A DNA stretch of 8,487 nt from Firmicutes bacterium UBA4981 (lineage in GTDB: Bacteria; Bacillota; SHA-98; UBA4971), in the NCBI GenBank assembly GCA_002398515.1, contig DGZL01000032.1, positions 6,653-15,139 on the forward strand, read 5' to 3'. Numbering within the stretch: position 1 is the first letter of the stretch; every line of letters begins with the position of its first letter. The translations under genes were made by a program, and so were the position numbers. Of this stretch, positions 1-7,163 are shown one piece after another. The notes beneath the pieces were generated by a model. The model was not told where the DNA came from, did no database searches, and was given only the letters and a program-made list of their open reading frames with translations.

Positions 1-118
1 GGTGGTAACCCAGGCTTACTGCTAGACGATAACGTAGCCGTGCTGCTGAGGAGTGACGTAGGCTTGCCCCTGAGAGGTGCGCCTGGAGTGCAAAGATGTA
101 AGGAGGTAGCGCCAAGCC
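1..118 (+). promoter_or_regulatory. Upstream region and ribosome binding site of the GH57 gene
   Basis: This is the sequence before the first gene. A strong Shine-Dalgarno match, AGGAGGT, sits at 101-107, 11 bases before the ATG at 119, a slightly long but workable spacing. I see no convincing sigma-70 promoter here, so transcription probably starts further upstream, outside the window. One forward frame stays open from base 1 into the gene, but its predicted residues resemble nothing I recognise and I do not call it a gene. Confidence 0.55.
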
Positions 119-3100
119 ATGAAACGATGGATTGTGAGAGCTCCGGCAGTTGTGTTGCTTGTGGCGGTTGTGGTGGGGCTGGTGTCCGGATCGGTGACAG
201 CTCAAGATGAGCCGTTGTATGTGGCGCTTATCTGGCATAATCATCAACCGTTTTACAAGAATACTGCGACGGGATTGTATATGATGCCGTGGGTCAGGAT
301 GCACGCGGCAAAGGATTACTATGACATGGTTGCGATTCTAGAAGATTACCCCAATGTACATTTGGGATTCAACTATGTTCCTTCATTAATGTTTCAGTTG
401 GATGAATACGAAGCAGGCGCAAAGGATATTCAATTGATTCTGAGCGAAAAACCTGCGTCCAGTCTGACAAGGGAAGATAAGGACTTTATCCTGAGAAGGT
501 TTTTTGACGCAAATTGGGAGCGAATGATCAAGAGGCATCCAAGATACCGGCAACTTCTCGAGAAACGAGGAGAGGCTGTCTCAGATAGCTCGATTGCAGA
601 GGCAATAGAGAAATTCACTGAAGACGACTTTAGAGACTTGCAGGTGTGGTTCAACCTAGCTTGGCTGGATCCCGACTTTATCGAGGAAGACCCGATTATT
701 CAAGCCCTAGTCAAAAAGGGTGAAGGCTTCACTGAACATGAGAAACAGAAAGTCCTAGACAAACACCTGGACATTGTGGGGAAAGTCATTCCACTTCATA
801 GGGAGATGCAGGATAGAGGGCAAATTGAAGTGACCACCACTCCGTTTTATCATCCGATCATGCCACTCGTTTACGATGTCAACCTTGCACGCATTGCCAG
901 TCCCAACCTGGAGCTTCCCGGAGAGTTGTTTGCATATCCTATGGATGTGGAAGCGCAACTTCAGATGGCAATCAAGTCATATGAGGATCATTTCGGGAGG
1001 AAGCCGAGGGGCCTATGGCCTTCTGAGCAAGCTGTAGGCCAGGATATTGTCGGGCTTGTCCACGATGCCGGATTTCAGTGGATGGTATCAAGCGAAGGGA
1101 TACTAGCCCGTTCTCTGGGGATAAGCTTGCGAGACGGCGCAGGGAACGTAACCCGTCCGGATCTTCTGTATAAACCACATCTTGTTGAAGAGAACGGGAG
1201 GACAGTTACGATTTTGTTCCGGGATATTGTGTTGTCTGACAAGGTTGGATTCAGTTATTCGGGAATGAATGGCACAGCTGCTGCGCTGGATTTCATGGAG
1301 TATTTGAAGAAGGTCAAAGGCGACTTACCAGGCGAGCCCGGCCCGCACATTGTGACTATTGCTCTTGACGGAGAAAACTGCTGGGAATACTACGAGAATG
1401 ACGGCAAGGAGTTTCTCCATGCCCTCTATACGATGCTTGACAGCGATCCCGGATTCAAAACTGTGACGGTAAGTGAGTTCTTAGAAGAGCATCCGGCCAC
1501 TACAAAGATGCCCAAGCTTTTCACAGGGTCGTGGATTGACAACAATCTTGAGACATGGATAGGCGAAACCGAGGAGAACAGAGCCTGGGATTACCTTGCT
1601 AAAGTAAGGAAGGTCTTGGCTGATTACACTCAGGAAGCAGCTACACGAGAGTTGGACGCGAACGAGGTGGATGCGCTTGAAAAAGCATGGGATGAGTTCT
1701 ATGCCGCTGAAGGCAGTGATTGGTTCTGGTGGTACGGGGATGATCAGGATTCGGGGCAAGATCATGCTTTCGATGAGCTTTTCAGGATTCATCTGCAGAA
1801 TGTCTACTCATACATAGGCCGGCCGGTGCCGGGATACCTATATATGCCGATTATTCCGAAGGAGCCTGCGCTTCCCAATGAGAAGATGAAGGATTTCATG
1901 AGAGAGGCTGAAGCTGACGGCATAATCCAGGCAGGTGAGTGGAACGAAGCCTCTCTTTACTCTAAGCAGAAGGCTGCCACGCTCCCCGGCGGAGAGGGCA
2001 AAAACATTCTGCGTGCCTTGTGGCTGGGAGTCGACGCAGAAAACCTGTATGTTCGTATAGATGTCAGAGGTGGACTGAAAGACGTCTGTGAAACTGATTT
2101 GGCAGTGGCTTTGTATCTTGCCAATCCCAGACGGATGGAACTCAACAGCATGCCAAGGTGGAGCAGGGAAGGTCCTGATGCGACAGTAATCGGGTTTTCG
2201 CCCGGCACTGAGGTGCTGGTGGATTTTCGCAAGATAGCCGAGCCCGGTACTGCAGAAGCGCAACTGGCGTTCGCTGACGGCAATGAAGCGTGGGTTGAGG
2301 CAAGACCTGTAACTACATCAGGCGTGAATCAGACTATTGAGATACAGCTACCGTTTGCAGATATCAATCTGAGGCCGGGGGATGTTGTGAGCATTGCTGC
2401 AGTGGCTTCAGAAGAGGGGAAGAATGTAGACATGATTCCTTGTGAAGGCCCTTGTGCGGTCAGGGTGCCTGAAGTCGTCCGAGGAACGACCCTTTTTAAG
2501 TGGGATGATCCACAAGGTGATGACTACGGCCCTGGCACATATACATATCCGTTAAGCCAGGTATTCACACCGGGCGTGTTTGATATGTTGTCCTTCGAAG
2601 TGCTGGACGTGCAGGATGATATTGTATTCCAAGTTGAGTTTGCAGGTGAGATTACGAATCCATGGAACTCGCCGATTGGAGTATCCCTGCAAACCATCGA
2701 TATTTACATTGATACTGACGGCAAGCATGGTTCAGGAGAAACTGAGGCCTTAGGCGGGAGGAACGTGACATTTTCACCTGAATGTGCATGGGAATATGCT
2801 ATTTGGATGGAAGGCTGGATGCAGCGGATATTTACATCTGACGGAAGAGAACTTGACGGGGCAGTGAGAGTGAGTGTGGATACCCTAAACAACGTTATTT
2901 CCATACATGTGCCCAAAGCTGTCCTGGGTGAGCCAGAACCCCATTGGGGGTATCAGGTATTCATACTGAGCCAGGAAGGTTATGCTGCCACCGGCAACCT
3001 CAGGGTGAGGGAAGTCCAGGAGACTGCGCAAGAGTGGAGGCTTGGAGGCGGACACGATTCACACATCGATCCAAATATCATGGATCTCTTGGCGCCTTTG

Positions 3101-3190
3101 GGAATGACTCAGGAGGAGATTTTAGGGGCCTATGACGTTAACACCGGCAAGTTGGCTGAAGCGCCCATGGTGTATGGTTTTGAGGAGTAA
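119..3190 (+). CDS. Exported GH57 alpha-glucan hydrolase (amylopullulanase/alpha-amylase type) with C-terminal glucodextranase-like module
   Basis: A 1023-residue secreted enzyme expected to hydrolyse alpha-1,4 and possibly alpha-1,6 bonds of starch-like glucans. Seen: a signal peptide at residues 1-28 (basic start, hydrophobic core, cleavage near VTA-QD). GH57 conserved regions follow: HNHQP (40-44), a GQIEVTTTPFYHP segment, GLWPSEQ (298-304, E303 the expected nucleophile), FRDIVLSDKVGF (367-378, holding the acid/base Asp, D369 or D374) and LDGENCWE (from about 416). GSWIDNNLETWIGETEENRAW and DWFWWYGDDQDSGQD are typical of the amylopullulanase-like branch. Residues about 589-785 look like a beta-sandwich binding module, and about 788-1010 like the glucodextranase C-terminal (DOMON-like) domain seen in secreted GH57 enzymes. 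There are no S-layer homology repeats. The start is supported by AGGAGGT at 101-107. Substrate preference (amylase or pullulanase) is inferred from the family and not settled by sequence. Confidence 0.9.
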   Translation: MKRWIVRAPAVVLLVAVVVGLVSGSVTAQDEPLYVALIWHNHQPFYKNTATGLYMMPWVRMHAAKDYYDMVAILEDYPNVHLGFNYVPSLMFQLDEYEAGAKDIQLILSEKPASSLTREDKDFILRRFFDANWERMIKRHPRYRQLLEKRGEAVSDSSIAEAIEKFTEDDFRDLQVWFNLAWLDPDFIEEDPIIQALVKKGEGFTEHEKQKVLDKHLDIVGKVIPLHREMQDRGQIEVTTTPFYHPIMPLVYDVNLARIASPNLELPGELFAYPMDVEAQLQMAIKSYEDHFGRKPRGLWPSEQAVGQDIVGLVHDAGFQWMVSSEGILARSLGISLRDGAGNVTRPDLLYKPHLVEENGRTVTILFRDIVLSDKVGFSYSGMNGTAAALDFMEYLKKVKGDLPGEPGPHIVTIALDGENCWEYYENDGKEFLHALYTMLDSDPGFKTVTVSEFLEEHPATTKMPKLFTGSWIDNNLETWIGETEENRAWDYLAKVRKVLADYTQEAATRELDANEVDALEKAWDEFYAAEGSDWFWWYGDDQDSGQDHAFDELFRIHLQNVYSYIGRPVPGYLYMPIIPKEPALPNEKMKDFMREAEADGIIQAGEWNEASLYSKQKAATLPGGEGKNILRALWLGVDAENLYVRIDVRGGLKDVCETDLAVALYLANPRRMELNSMPRWSREGPDATVIGFSPGTEVLVDFRKIAEPGTAEAQLAFADGNEAWVEARPVTTSGVNQTIEIQLPFADINLRPGDVVSIAAVASEEGKNVDMIPCEGPCAVRVPEVVRGTTLFKWDDPQGDDYGPGTYTYPLSQVFTPGVFDMLSFEVLDVQDDIVFQVEFAGEITNPWNSPIGVSLQTIDIYIDTDGKHGSGETEALGGRNVTFSPECAWEYAIWMEGWMQRIFTSDGRELDGAVRVSVDTLNNVISIHVPKAVLGEPEPHWGYQVFILSQEGYAATGNLRVREVQETAQEWRLGGGHDSHIDPNIMDLLAPLGMTQEEILGAYDVNTGKLAEAPMVYGFEE

Positions 3191-3337
3191 AGGCTTAGTC
3201 TGGTTCCGGGACAGCCCAAGTTTCCCTCATGCTGTAATTCCCGGGGGGTATCGGTAGAGGCCAAGGGGTCTCAGGGCGTGGAGCCCCCGGGTTCGCATGG
3301 GGGGTGTGCAGCATGTGACGGAGCGGAGGTCAAGAAT
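3191..3337 (+). other. Intergenic region between the two glucanase genes, with hairpins
   Basis: The 147-base gap can form an interrupted hairpin: CCGGG (3206-3210) with CCCGG (3240-3244), continued by ACAGC (3211-3215) with GCTGT (3231-3235). A second hairpin pairs GCCCCC (3283-3288) with GGGGGT (3300-3305). A competing fold pairs GGGG (3265-3268) with CCCC (3284-3287). Neither hairpin is followed by a T run, so I do not call an intrinsic terminator, and read-through into the GH13 gene is plausible. The GH13 ribosome binding site GGAGGT is at 3325-3330. Confidence 0.4.
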
Positions 3338-5548
3338 ATGTCCAAGGCTGTCATGCGGAACGTGTCAGTATATAGTATACTGATAATTGTCGTTTTATCT
3401 CTGGGTTTGTCGGCGGAAAGCAAGGCTTTCGAGGTAGAGTTCACATTTGTGCCCGGGCGTCCTGTGAGAACTGTTTGCGTGGCCGGCACATTTAATAATT
3501 GGAGCACAACAGCCTCGCCGATGGAAGATATAGACGGTGACGGCATATGGAAGATAGTGTTGAGGCCGCCTCGAGGTGAGCATCAGTACAAGTTTGTCGT
3601 GGATGGGACGGTGTGGGTGACAGACATGAAAGCAGAGGAGTTCCGCGATGACGGTTATGGGGGACGGAATTTCGTCATCATAGTGGGTGATACAGAGTTG
3701 CTGAAAGCCGAGTGCAGCACCGGAGACGGTCAGATAGTGACTGAAGCCGTCTGGCATGAGAATGCATCCCCCTATGTCGAACGTGAAAACCGCATGACCG
3801 TTGCAGTCAGACTACGGACGAGGACATCTGACGTTGAGAAGGTGCGGATGGAATATCTATTGAGTCTCTTAAGTGATGATGATTGTGCCAATGACTTTGA
3901 TAACCAGGCACGAGGCAGCGTCAGAGGGAGCGTTCCCATGGAGCCTTATGCAACTGTGGGGGGCTTTACGTATTATCGGGCTGTGATTCCGGCATTTCAT
4001 GGACTCCTATGTTATCGATTTGTGCTGGAAGACGGTGATACGAAGATCTGGTACTCGCCCGCAGGTGCAAGCTGGGATGCACCCGGCACGGATGATCGGT
4101 TTGAGCTGAACCTTGCCGGGCTTTCTGTTTTTCAGACTCCGGAATGGGTGAAGGATGCCGTGTTCTATCAGATATTTCCTGAGAGATTCGCAAACGGTGA
4201 CGCAACTAATGATCCATTTGCTGTTCGCAGCTGGGGTGGAACCCCGACAACCGGTAACTTCTTCGGTGGCGACTTCCAGGGAGTTATCGACAATATTCCC
4301 TATCTTGAGGAACTTGGGATTACTGCAATCTGGTTTAATCCTGTTTTTGAGGCTCCTTCAAATCACAAATACGATACGTCTGACTATATGAAGATTGATC
4401 CGAGTTTTGGGGATCTGGATAAGTTTAAAGAAATGGTATCAGCTCTTCACACTGCGGGAATCAAGGTTATCTTAGACGGGGTTTTCAATCATTCAGGATA
4501 CAACTTCTGGGCGTTTCAGGATATTGTCAAAAAAGGGCGAGATTCCCGTTACGTAGACTGGTACCATATTCACGATTTCCCGATTCGTAGGTCACCAAAA
4601 CCAAATTATGAGGCATGGTGGGGATTTCCTGACCTGCCTGAGCTCAACATGGAAAACCCTGAGGTGCGCAGCTACATCTTGGATGTAGTCAGATACTGGA
4701 CGGAATTAGGGGTTGACGGATGGCGATTGGATGTTCCCAATGAAATCGGCCACTTTTTCTGGAGAGAATTTCGTGACCATGTTAAGGGGATCAATCCTGA
4801 CGCATATATCGTCGGTGAAATCTGGCACAACGGGAGTCCGTGGCTTCAGGGAGATCAGTTCGATGCAGTCACGAATTATGTATTCCGTGACGCAGTCTTG
4901 GATTTCTTCGCAAGGAAAACCTGTGAGGCCTCGGATTTTACAAGGAGACTTGAGTCTATAAGGGCAGATTATCCCGACGCTGCATCAATGGTCCTTCTGA
5001 ACTTGCTGGGCAGCCATGACACAGAGCGAGTGGTTACTGCGTTTCGCGGAAACAAGAACCTGATGATACCTGCAATCGTTTTCCAGATGACTTACCCAGG
5101 CGCACCTATAGTTTACTATGGTGACGAAATCGGGATGAGGGGTTCTAAAGACCCGGGATGCCGTGGGACAATGATTTGGGATGAATCTAGACAAGATCGA
5201 GAGCTTCTCGAGTTATATAAAAGAGTAATCCGTCTTCGAAAGAGAAGTATTGCGCTGAGGCGCGGGAACATGCGCTGGTTGCTTGTGGATGACCCGACAC
5301 GATCTTTCGCATTTTCCCGCCATCATGAGGGAGAAACGGTAGTAGTGGCGGTATGTGCAGGGGATACCGGCGTATCGGTAGACCTTGCCATGGATAATGT
5401 CAGTGACGGCACAGTCTTTATTGACGCTTTCAAAGGGGAGTCACATGAAGTGTCCGGCGGCAGACTTGGGGTTTTTGACTTAGGTCCGGGTGAAGCCTGT
5501 GTATTAGTCACAGAACATCCTGCAAAGAATCCTGCAAAGAATCCTTGA
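3338..5548 (+). CDS. Exported GH13 alpha-amylase / neopullulanase-like enzyme with two N-terminal beta domains
   Basis: A 736-residue secreted alpha-glucan hydrolase. I chose the ATG at 3338, not the in-frame ATG at 3278, because GGAGGT (3325-3330) lies 7 bases before it and the protein then begins directly with a signal peptide (cleavage near residue 26 or 30). Domains: residues 31-117 are an E-set/CBM48-like glycogen-binding fold (AGTFNNWS, EHQYKFVVDG). Residues about 125-265 are a second beta domain like the CBM34 domain of neopullulanases. The GH13 barrel starts at PEWVKDAVFYQIFPERF (268). Catalytic regions are intact: DGVFNH (D380-H385), WRLDVPNE (nucleophile D465), VGEIW (acid/base E494) and GSHDTE (D561). 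LPELNMENP fits the cyclomaltodextrinase/neopullulanase group. A C-terminal beta domain ends in a PAKN repeat. It follows the GH57 gene by 147 bases, suggesting joint expression. The exact product (maltose, panose or other) is not readable from sequence. Confidence 0.9.
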   Translation: MSKAVMRNVSVYSILIIVVLSLGLSAESKAFEVEFTFVPGRPVRTVCVAGTFNNWSTTASPMEDIDGDGIWKIVLRPPRGEHQYKFVVDGTVWVTDMKAEEFRDDGYGGRNFVIIVGDTELLKAECSTGDGQIVTEAVWHENASPYVERENRMTVAVRLRTRTSDVEKVRMEYLLSLLSDDDCANDFDNQARGSVRGSVPMEPYATVGGFTYYRAVIPAFHGLLCYRFVLEDGDTKIWYSPAGASWDAPGTDDRFELNLAGLSVFQTPEWVKDAVFYQIFPERFANGDATNDPFAVRSWGGTPTTGNFFGGDFQGVIDNIPYLEELGITAIWFNPVFEAPSNHKYDTSDYMKIDPSFGDLDKFKEMVSALHTAGIKVILDGVFNHSGYNFWAFQDIVKKGRDSRYVDWYHIHDFPIRRSPKPNYEAWWGFPDLPELNMENPEVRSYILDVVRYWTELGVDGWRLDVPNEIGHFFWREFRDHVKGINPDAYIVGEIWHNGSPWLQGDQFDAVTNYVFRDAVLDFFARKTCEASDFTRRLESIRADYPDAASMVLLNLLGSHDTERVVTAFRGNKNLMIPAIVFQMTYPGAPIVYYGDEIGMRGSKDPGCRGTMIWDESRQDRELLELYKRVIRLRKRSIALRRGNMRWLLVDDPTRSFAFSRHHEGETVVVAVCAGDTGVSVDLAMDNVSDGTVFIDAFKGESHEVSGGRLGVFDLGPGEACVLVTEHPAKNPAKNP
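5519..5542 (+). repeat. Two tandem 12-bp units at the 3' end of the GH13 gene
   Basis: CCTGCAAAGAAT occurs twice back to back, then CCT and the stop codon. It encodes PAKN-PAKN-P, a tail outside the catalytic fold. It looks like a small slippage duplication and lies immediately before the promoter of the downstream operon. Confidence 0.85.
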
Positions 5549-5573
5549 CAAGTCCGGCAAACCGTGCTAGAGT
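5545..5573 (+). promoter_or_regulatory. Sigma-70/sigma-A type promoter of the T-box leader and ABC transporter genes
   Basis: A perfect -35 hexamer TTGACA (5545-5550) is followed by exactly 17 bases and a -10 hexamer TAGAGT (5568-5573, four of six consensus matches). A TG at 5565-5566 forms an extended -10 element (TGC before the hexamer). Transcription should begin near 5580. The -35 box contains the TGA stop codon of the GH13 gene (5546-5548), so the promoter is embedded in the end of the previous coding region. Placed upstream of the T-box, it would make the leader an independent transcription unit. Confidence 0.75.
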
Positions 5574-5588
5574 GTCCATAAATCGGAA

Positions 5589-5632
5589 CATCCTGAATAT
5601 GAGCCTGCGCAGGTCAAAGAGTCTACAGGATG
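5589..5632 (+). other. Extra 5' hairpin in the leader RNA, before T-box Stem I
   Basis: CATCCTG (5589-5595) pairs perfectly with CAGGATG (5626-5632) and encloses the palindrome CCTGCGCAGG (5604-5613). It starts about 10 bases after the expected transcription start and is not part of the canonical T-box architecture. There is no following T run, so it is not an intrinsic terminator. It may protect the 5' end of the RNA or may simply cap the leader; its role is unknown. Confidence 0.45.
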
Positions 5633-5650
5633 AAGACGATAAGACCGAAT

Positions 5651-5993
5651 GCAATGATAAGAAAAAGCTATGACGGGGATAAGTAGGCCGGATGCAGAGT
5701 CCAAGCGAGCCGGGGAAGGTGAGAGCCCGGCACAAAGCACCGATTGAAACACACCCCGGAGCGCAAACCGAAACTGAGTCATGTGTGCAAATCTTGTTAT
5801 GACTCTACGATGGGAGTAGGCTTTGACGGGTCCCGCCCGTTACCGCGGGGAGGTATAATCACAACAGTCCACTAAGGACAGTGTGCCGTACCGGACAATG
5901 AGTGGGTTACCCGATCTGTGAAAATGGGTAGCCAATTAGGGTGGGACCACGGGAGTCACCTCTCGTCCCTTGTATGGGGCGAGAGGTGTTTTT
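5651..5993 (+). promoter_or_regulatory. T-box riboswitch (tRNA-sensing leader), predicted to read tRNA-His
   Basis: A complete T-box leader. Stem I has the AGTA motif (5682-5685) facing the specifier loop, a distal hairpin GCCGGG/CCCGGC (near 5709-5731), and GGGG (5675-5678) pairing with CCCC (5754-5757) below the loop. Aligned to the usual GAAC-codon-A-pyrimidines-GGAGC pattern, the specifier is CAC (5750-5752), codon His. Stem II is GAGTCAT (5776-5782) with ATGACTC (5799-5805). The IIA/B element has AGTAGG (5815-5820), ACGGG/CCCGT (5826-5830/5836-5840) and a loop able to pair with CGGG (5846-5849). Stem III is GGTTACCC/GGGTAGCC (5905-5912/5926-5933). The T-box motif AGGGTGGGACCACGG is at 5938-5952. 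The antiterminator pairs AGGG (5938-5941) with CCCT (5967-5970) and ACGGGAG (5949-5955) with CTCTCGT (5960-5966), leaving the 7-base bulge TGGGACC (5942-5948). Its variable base G5945 fits the C73 of tRNA-His. Uncharged tRNA would favour the antiterminator and switch on the transporter genes. Confidence 0.93.
5957..5993 (+). terminator. Intrinsic terminator of the T-box riboswitch
   Basis: A 13-bp stem, CACCTCTCG plus TCCC (5957-5969) with GGGG plus CGAGAGGTG (5976-5988), with a 6-base loop and followed by TTTTT (5989-5993). Its left arm overlaps the right arm of the antiterminator, so the two folds are mutually exclusive, as expected for transcriptional attenuation. Confidence 0.93.
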
Positions 5994-6104
5994 GTGTCTA
6001 AAGGTCTGATGCAGCACACAAATATGCAGACATGGTTCTTGTTCGATTTTGGGGATTGCGAAGCAGAAACCTAAAGAAGGCAAAGAAGTGAGGAGGCAAT
6101 TGTT
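5994..6104 (+). other. Leader segment between the terminator and the binding-protein gene
   Basis: About 110 bases with no evident gene or second regulatory fold. It ends in a strong ribosome binding site, AGGAGG at 6091-6096, 8 bases before the ATG at 6105. Confidence 0.6.
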
Positions 6105-6908
6105 ATGGCAAAGAACACAAGAAGACTGTCACAGGGTGTGCTAATTTCGGTGATTATTGCTGTATTGATGGTGAGTAGTGTAGTATGGGGCGCTTCTGGC
6201 GACGGTTCGTTGGAGAAGATAAGGGCAGCAGGTGTCATCAGGATAGGCGTGGATGACGCCTTTCCTCCGATGGAGTACAGGGATGAGAAGGGTAATCTTA
6301 TTGGTTTTGACGTGGATCTTGCAGATGAGATAGGTCAGCGGCTCGGGGTTGATATCGTCTGGGTCCCCACTGCATGGGACGGAGTAATCCTTGCGCTTCA
6401 GTCCGGGAAGTTCGATATGATTCTGTCCACACTTACCATTACTGATGAGAGGGCAGAGAAAATAGACTTCAGCCCCCCGTACATCTATGGGGCGCAGATC
6501 ATAGTAGTCAAGCAGCAAACCAAAGATATCAACACCCTTTCAGACCTCAAGGGTAAGGTAGTCGGCACACAGCTGGGCAGCACGGGAGAGGTCGCTGCGA
6601 AGAAGTTCGGGGGGTTCAAGGATCTGAAGCTCTATGCCACATATCCCGAGGCTTTCACAGACCTTGCCATCGGCCGCATCCAAGCGCTTGTAGTGGATGA
6701 GTTCGTCGGCAGGTACTACATAATGAAACAAGCCGGAGCTTACCGGGTGCTGGAAGAGAGGTTGGTAGAGGAGTCTATCGGCATTGGTTTTAGGAAAAGT
6801 GATGCTTCTTTCAGAGAAGCTGTCACCCAAGCGATTGATTCCACCAAGGCAGACGGCACATACGGAGACATCTCTCGGAAGTGGTTTGGAGTGGACGTCT
6901 CCAAGTAG
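6105..6908 (+). CDS. Polar amino acid (probably histidine) ABC transporter substrate-binding protein
   Basis: A 267-residue extracytoplasmic binding protein of the bacterial extracellular solute-binding family 3 (HisJ/GlnH-like). Seen: a basic N-terminus, hydrophobic core and signal cleavage region near VVWGASG (about residues 26-32). The mature part opens with IRAAGVIRIGVDDAFPPMEYRDEKG and continues with GFDVDLADEIGQRLG, the family signature. The segments LQSGKFDMILSTLTITDERAEKIDFSPPY and LKGKVVGTQLGSTGE form the ligand cleft. Length is normal for the family. It is the first gene behind the T-box, so I infer histidine as ligand from the leader; the protein alone only supports a polar or basic amino acid. 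Oddity: I see no cysteine anywhere, hence no lipobox, so it is a free exported protein and not a lipoprotein. The start is fixed by AGGAGG at 6091-6096. Confidence 0.92.
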   Translation: MAKNTRRLSQGVLISVIIAVLMVSSVVWGASGDGSLEKIRAAGVIRIGVDDAFPPMEYRDEKGNLIGFDVDLADEIGQRLGVDIVWVPTAWDGVILALQSGKFDMILSTLTITDERAEKIDFSPPYIYGAQIIVVKQQTKDINTLSDLKGKVVGTQLGSTGEVAAKKFGGFKDLKLYATYPEAFTDLAIGRIQALVVDEFVGRYYIMKQAGAYRVLEERLVEESIGIGFRKSDASFREAVTQAIDSTKADGTYGDISRKWFGVDVSK

Positions 6909-7163
6909 CAAGTAAGCATCCTTGAGGCTGTGTGATTGCGTCTCGTTACGTTAGTTTCCAGTTGGCTGCCGGTGTTTTGCGATTCGTAGAGAGCCACTCC
7001 TGTGGATTAACAGAAATCCTTGGCGTTTTGCAAAGCGCCGGATTTCAAGAGGGTTCCGGGTGTTGGTGATGTGAGCGCCGGCACCGGCAGCTTAAGGATA
7101 TGGATGGGATTAGCTCAGGGAAGAAAAAAGTTGCACTAGGTTTCCACGAGGAGAGAGTAGTTT
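6909..7163 (+). other. Structured intergenic region between binding-protein and permease genes
   Basis: No gene is seen in these 255 bases, but they hold strong complementarity. GCTGCCGGTG (6965-6974) pairs perfectly with CACCGGCAGC (7082-7091), closing a region of about 127 bases. Inside lie a short hairpin CCAC-TCCT-GTGG (6994-7005) and a long one in which GAAATCC (7013-7019) pairs with GGATTTC (7040-7046), followed by GGCG (7022-7025) with CGCC (7036-7039). No T run follows, so this is not an intrinsic terminator. Hairpins between binding-protein and membrane-protein genes often stabilise the upstream message so that the binding protein is made in excess; that role is inferred. The permease ribosome binding site GAGGAG is at 7148-7153. 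Confidence 0.6.

Noticed and set aside
1..209. Forward frame open from base 1 to a TGA near 209, possible tail of an upstream gene
   Set aside because: It would overlap the well-supported GH57 gene by about 90 bases, the residues match no family I recognise, and an open stretch this short is expected by chance at this base composition.
3206..3305. Intrinsic terminator between the GH57 and GH13 genes
   Set aside because: The hairpins are GC-rich but neither is followed by a T run.
3278..3337. Longer start for the GH13 gene at ATG 3278
   Set aside because: No ribosome binding site precedes it and it adds 20 residues in front of a clear signal peptide; GGAGGT sits correctly before ATG 3338.
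5751..5753. T-box specifier read as ACA (threonine)
   Set aside because: It fits the Stem I alignment less well (CAC is followed by A then the CCCC stem), and the bulge base G5945 matches the C73 of tRNA-His.
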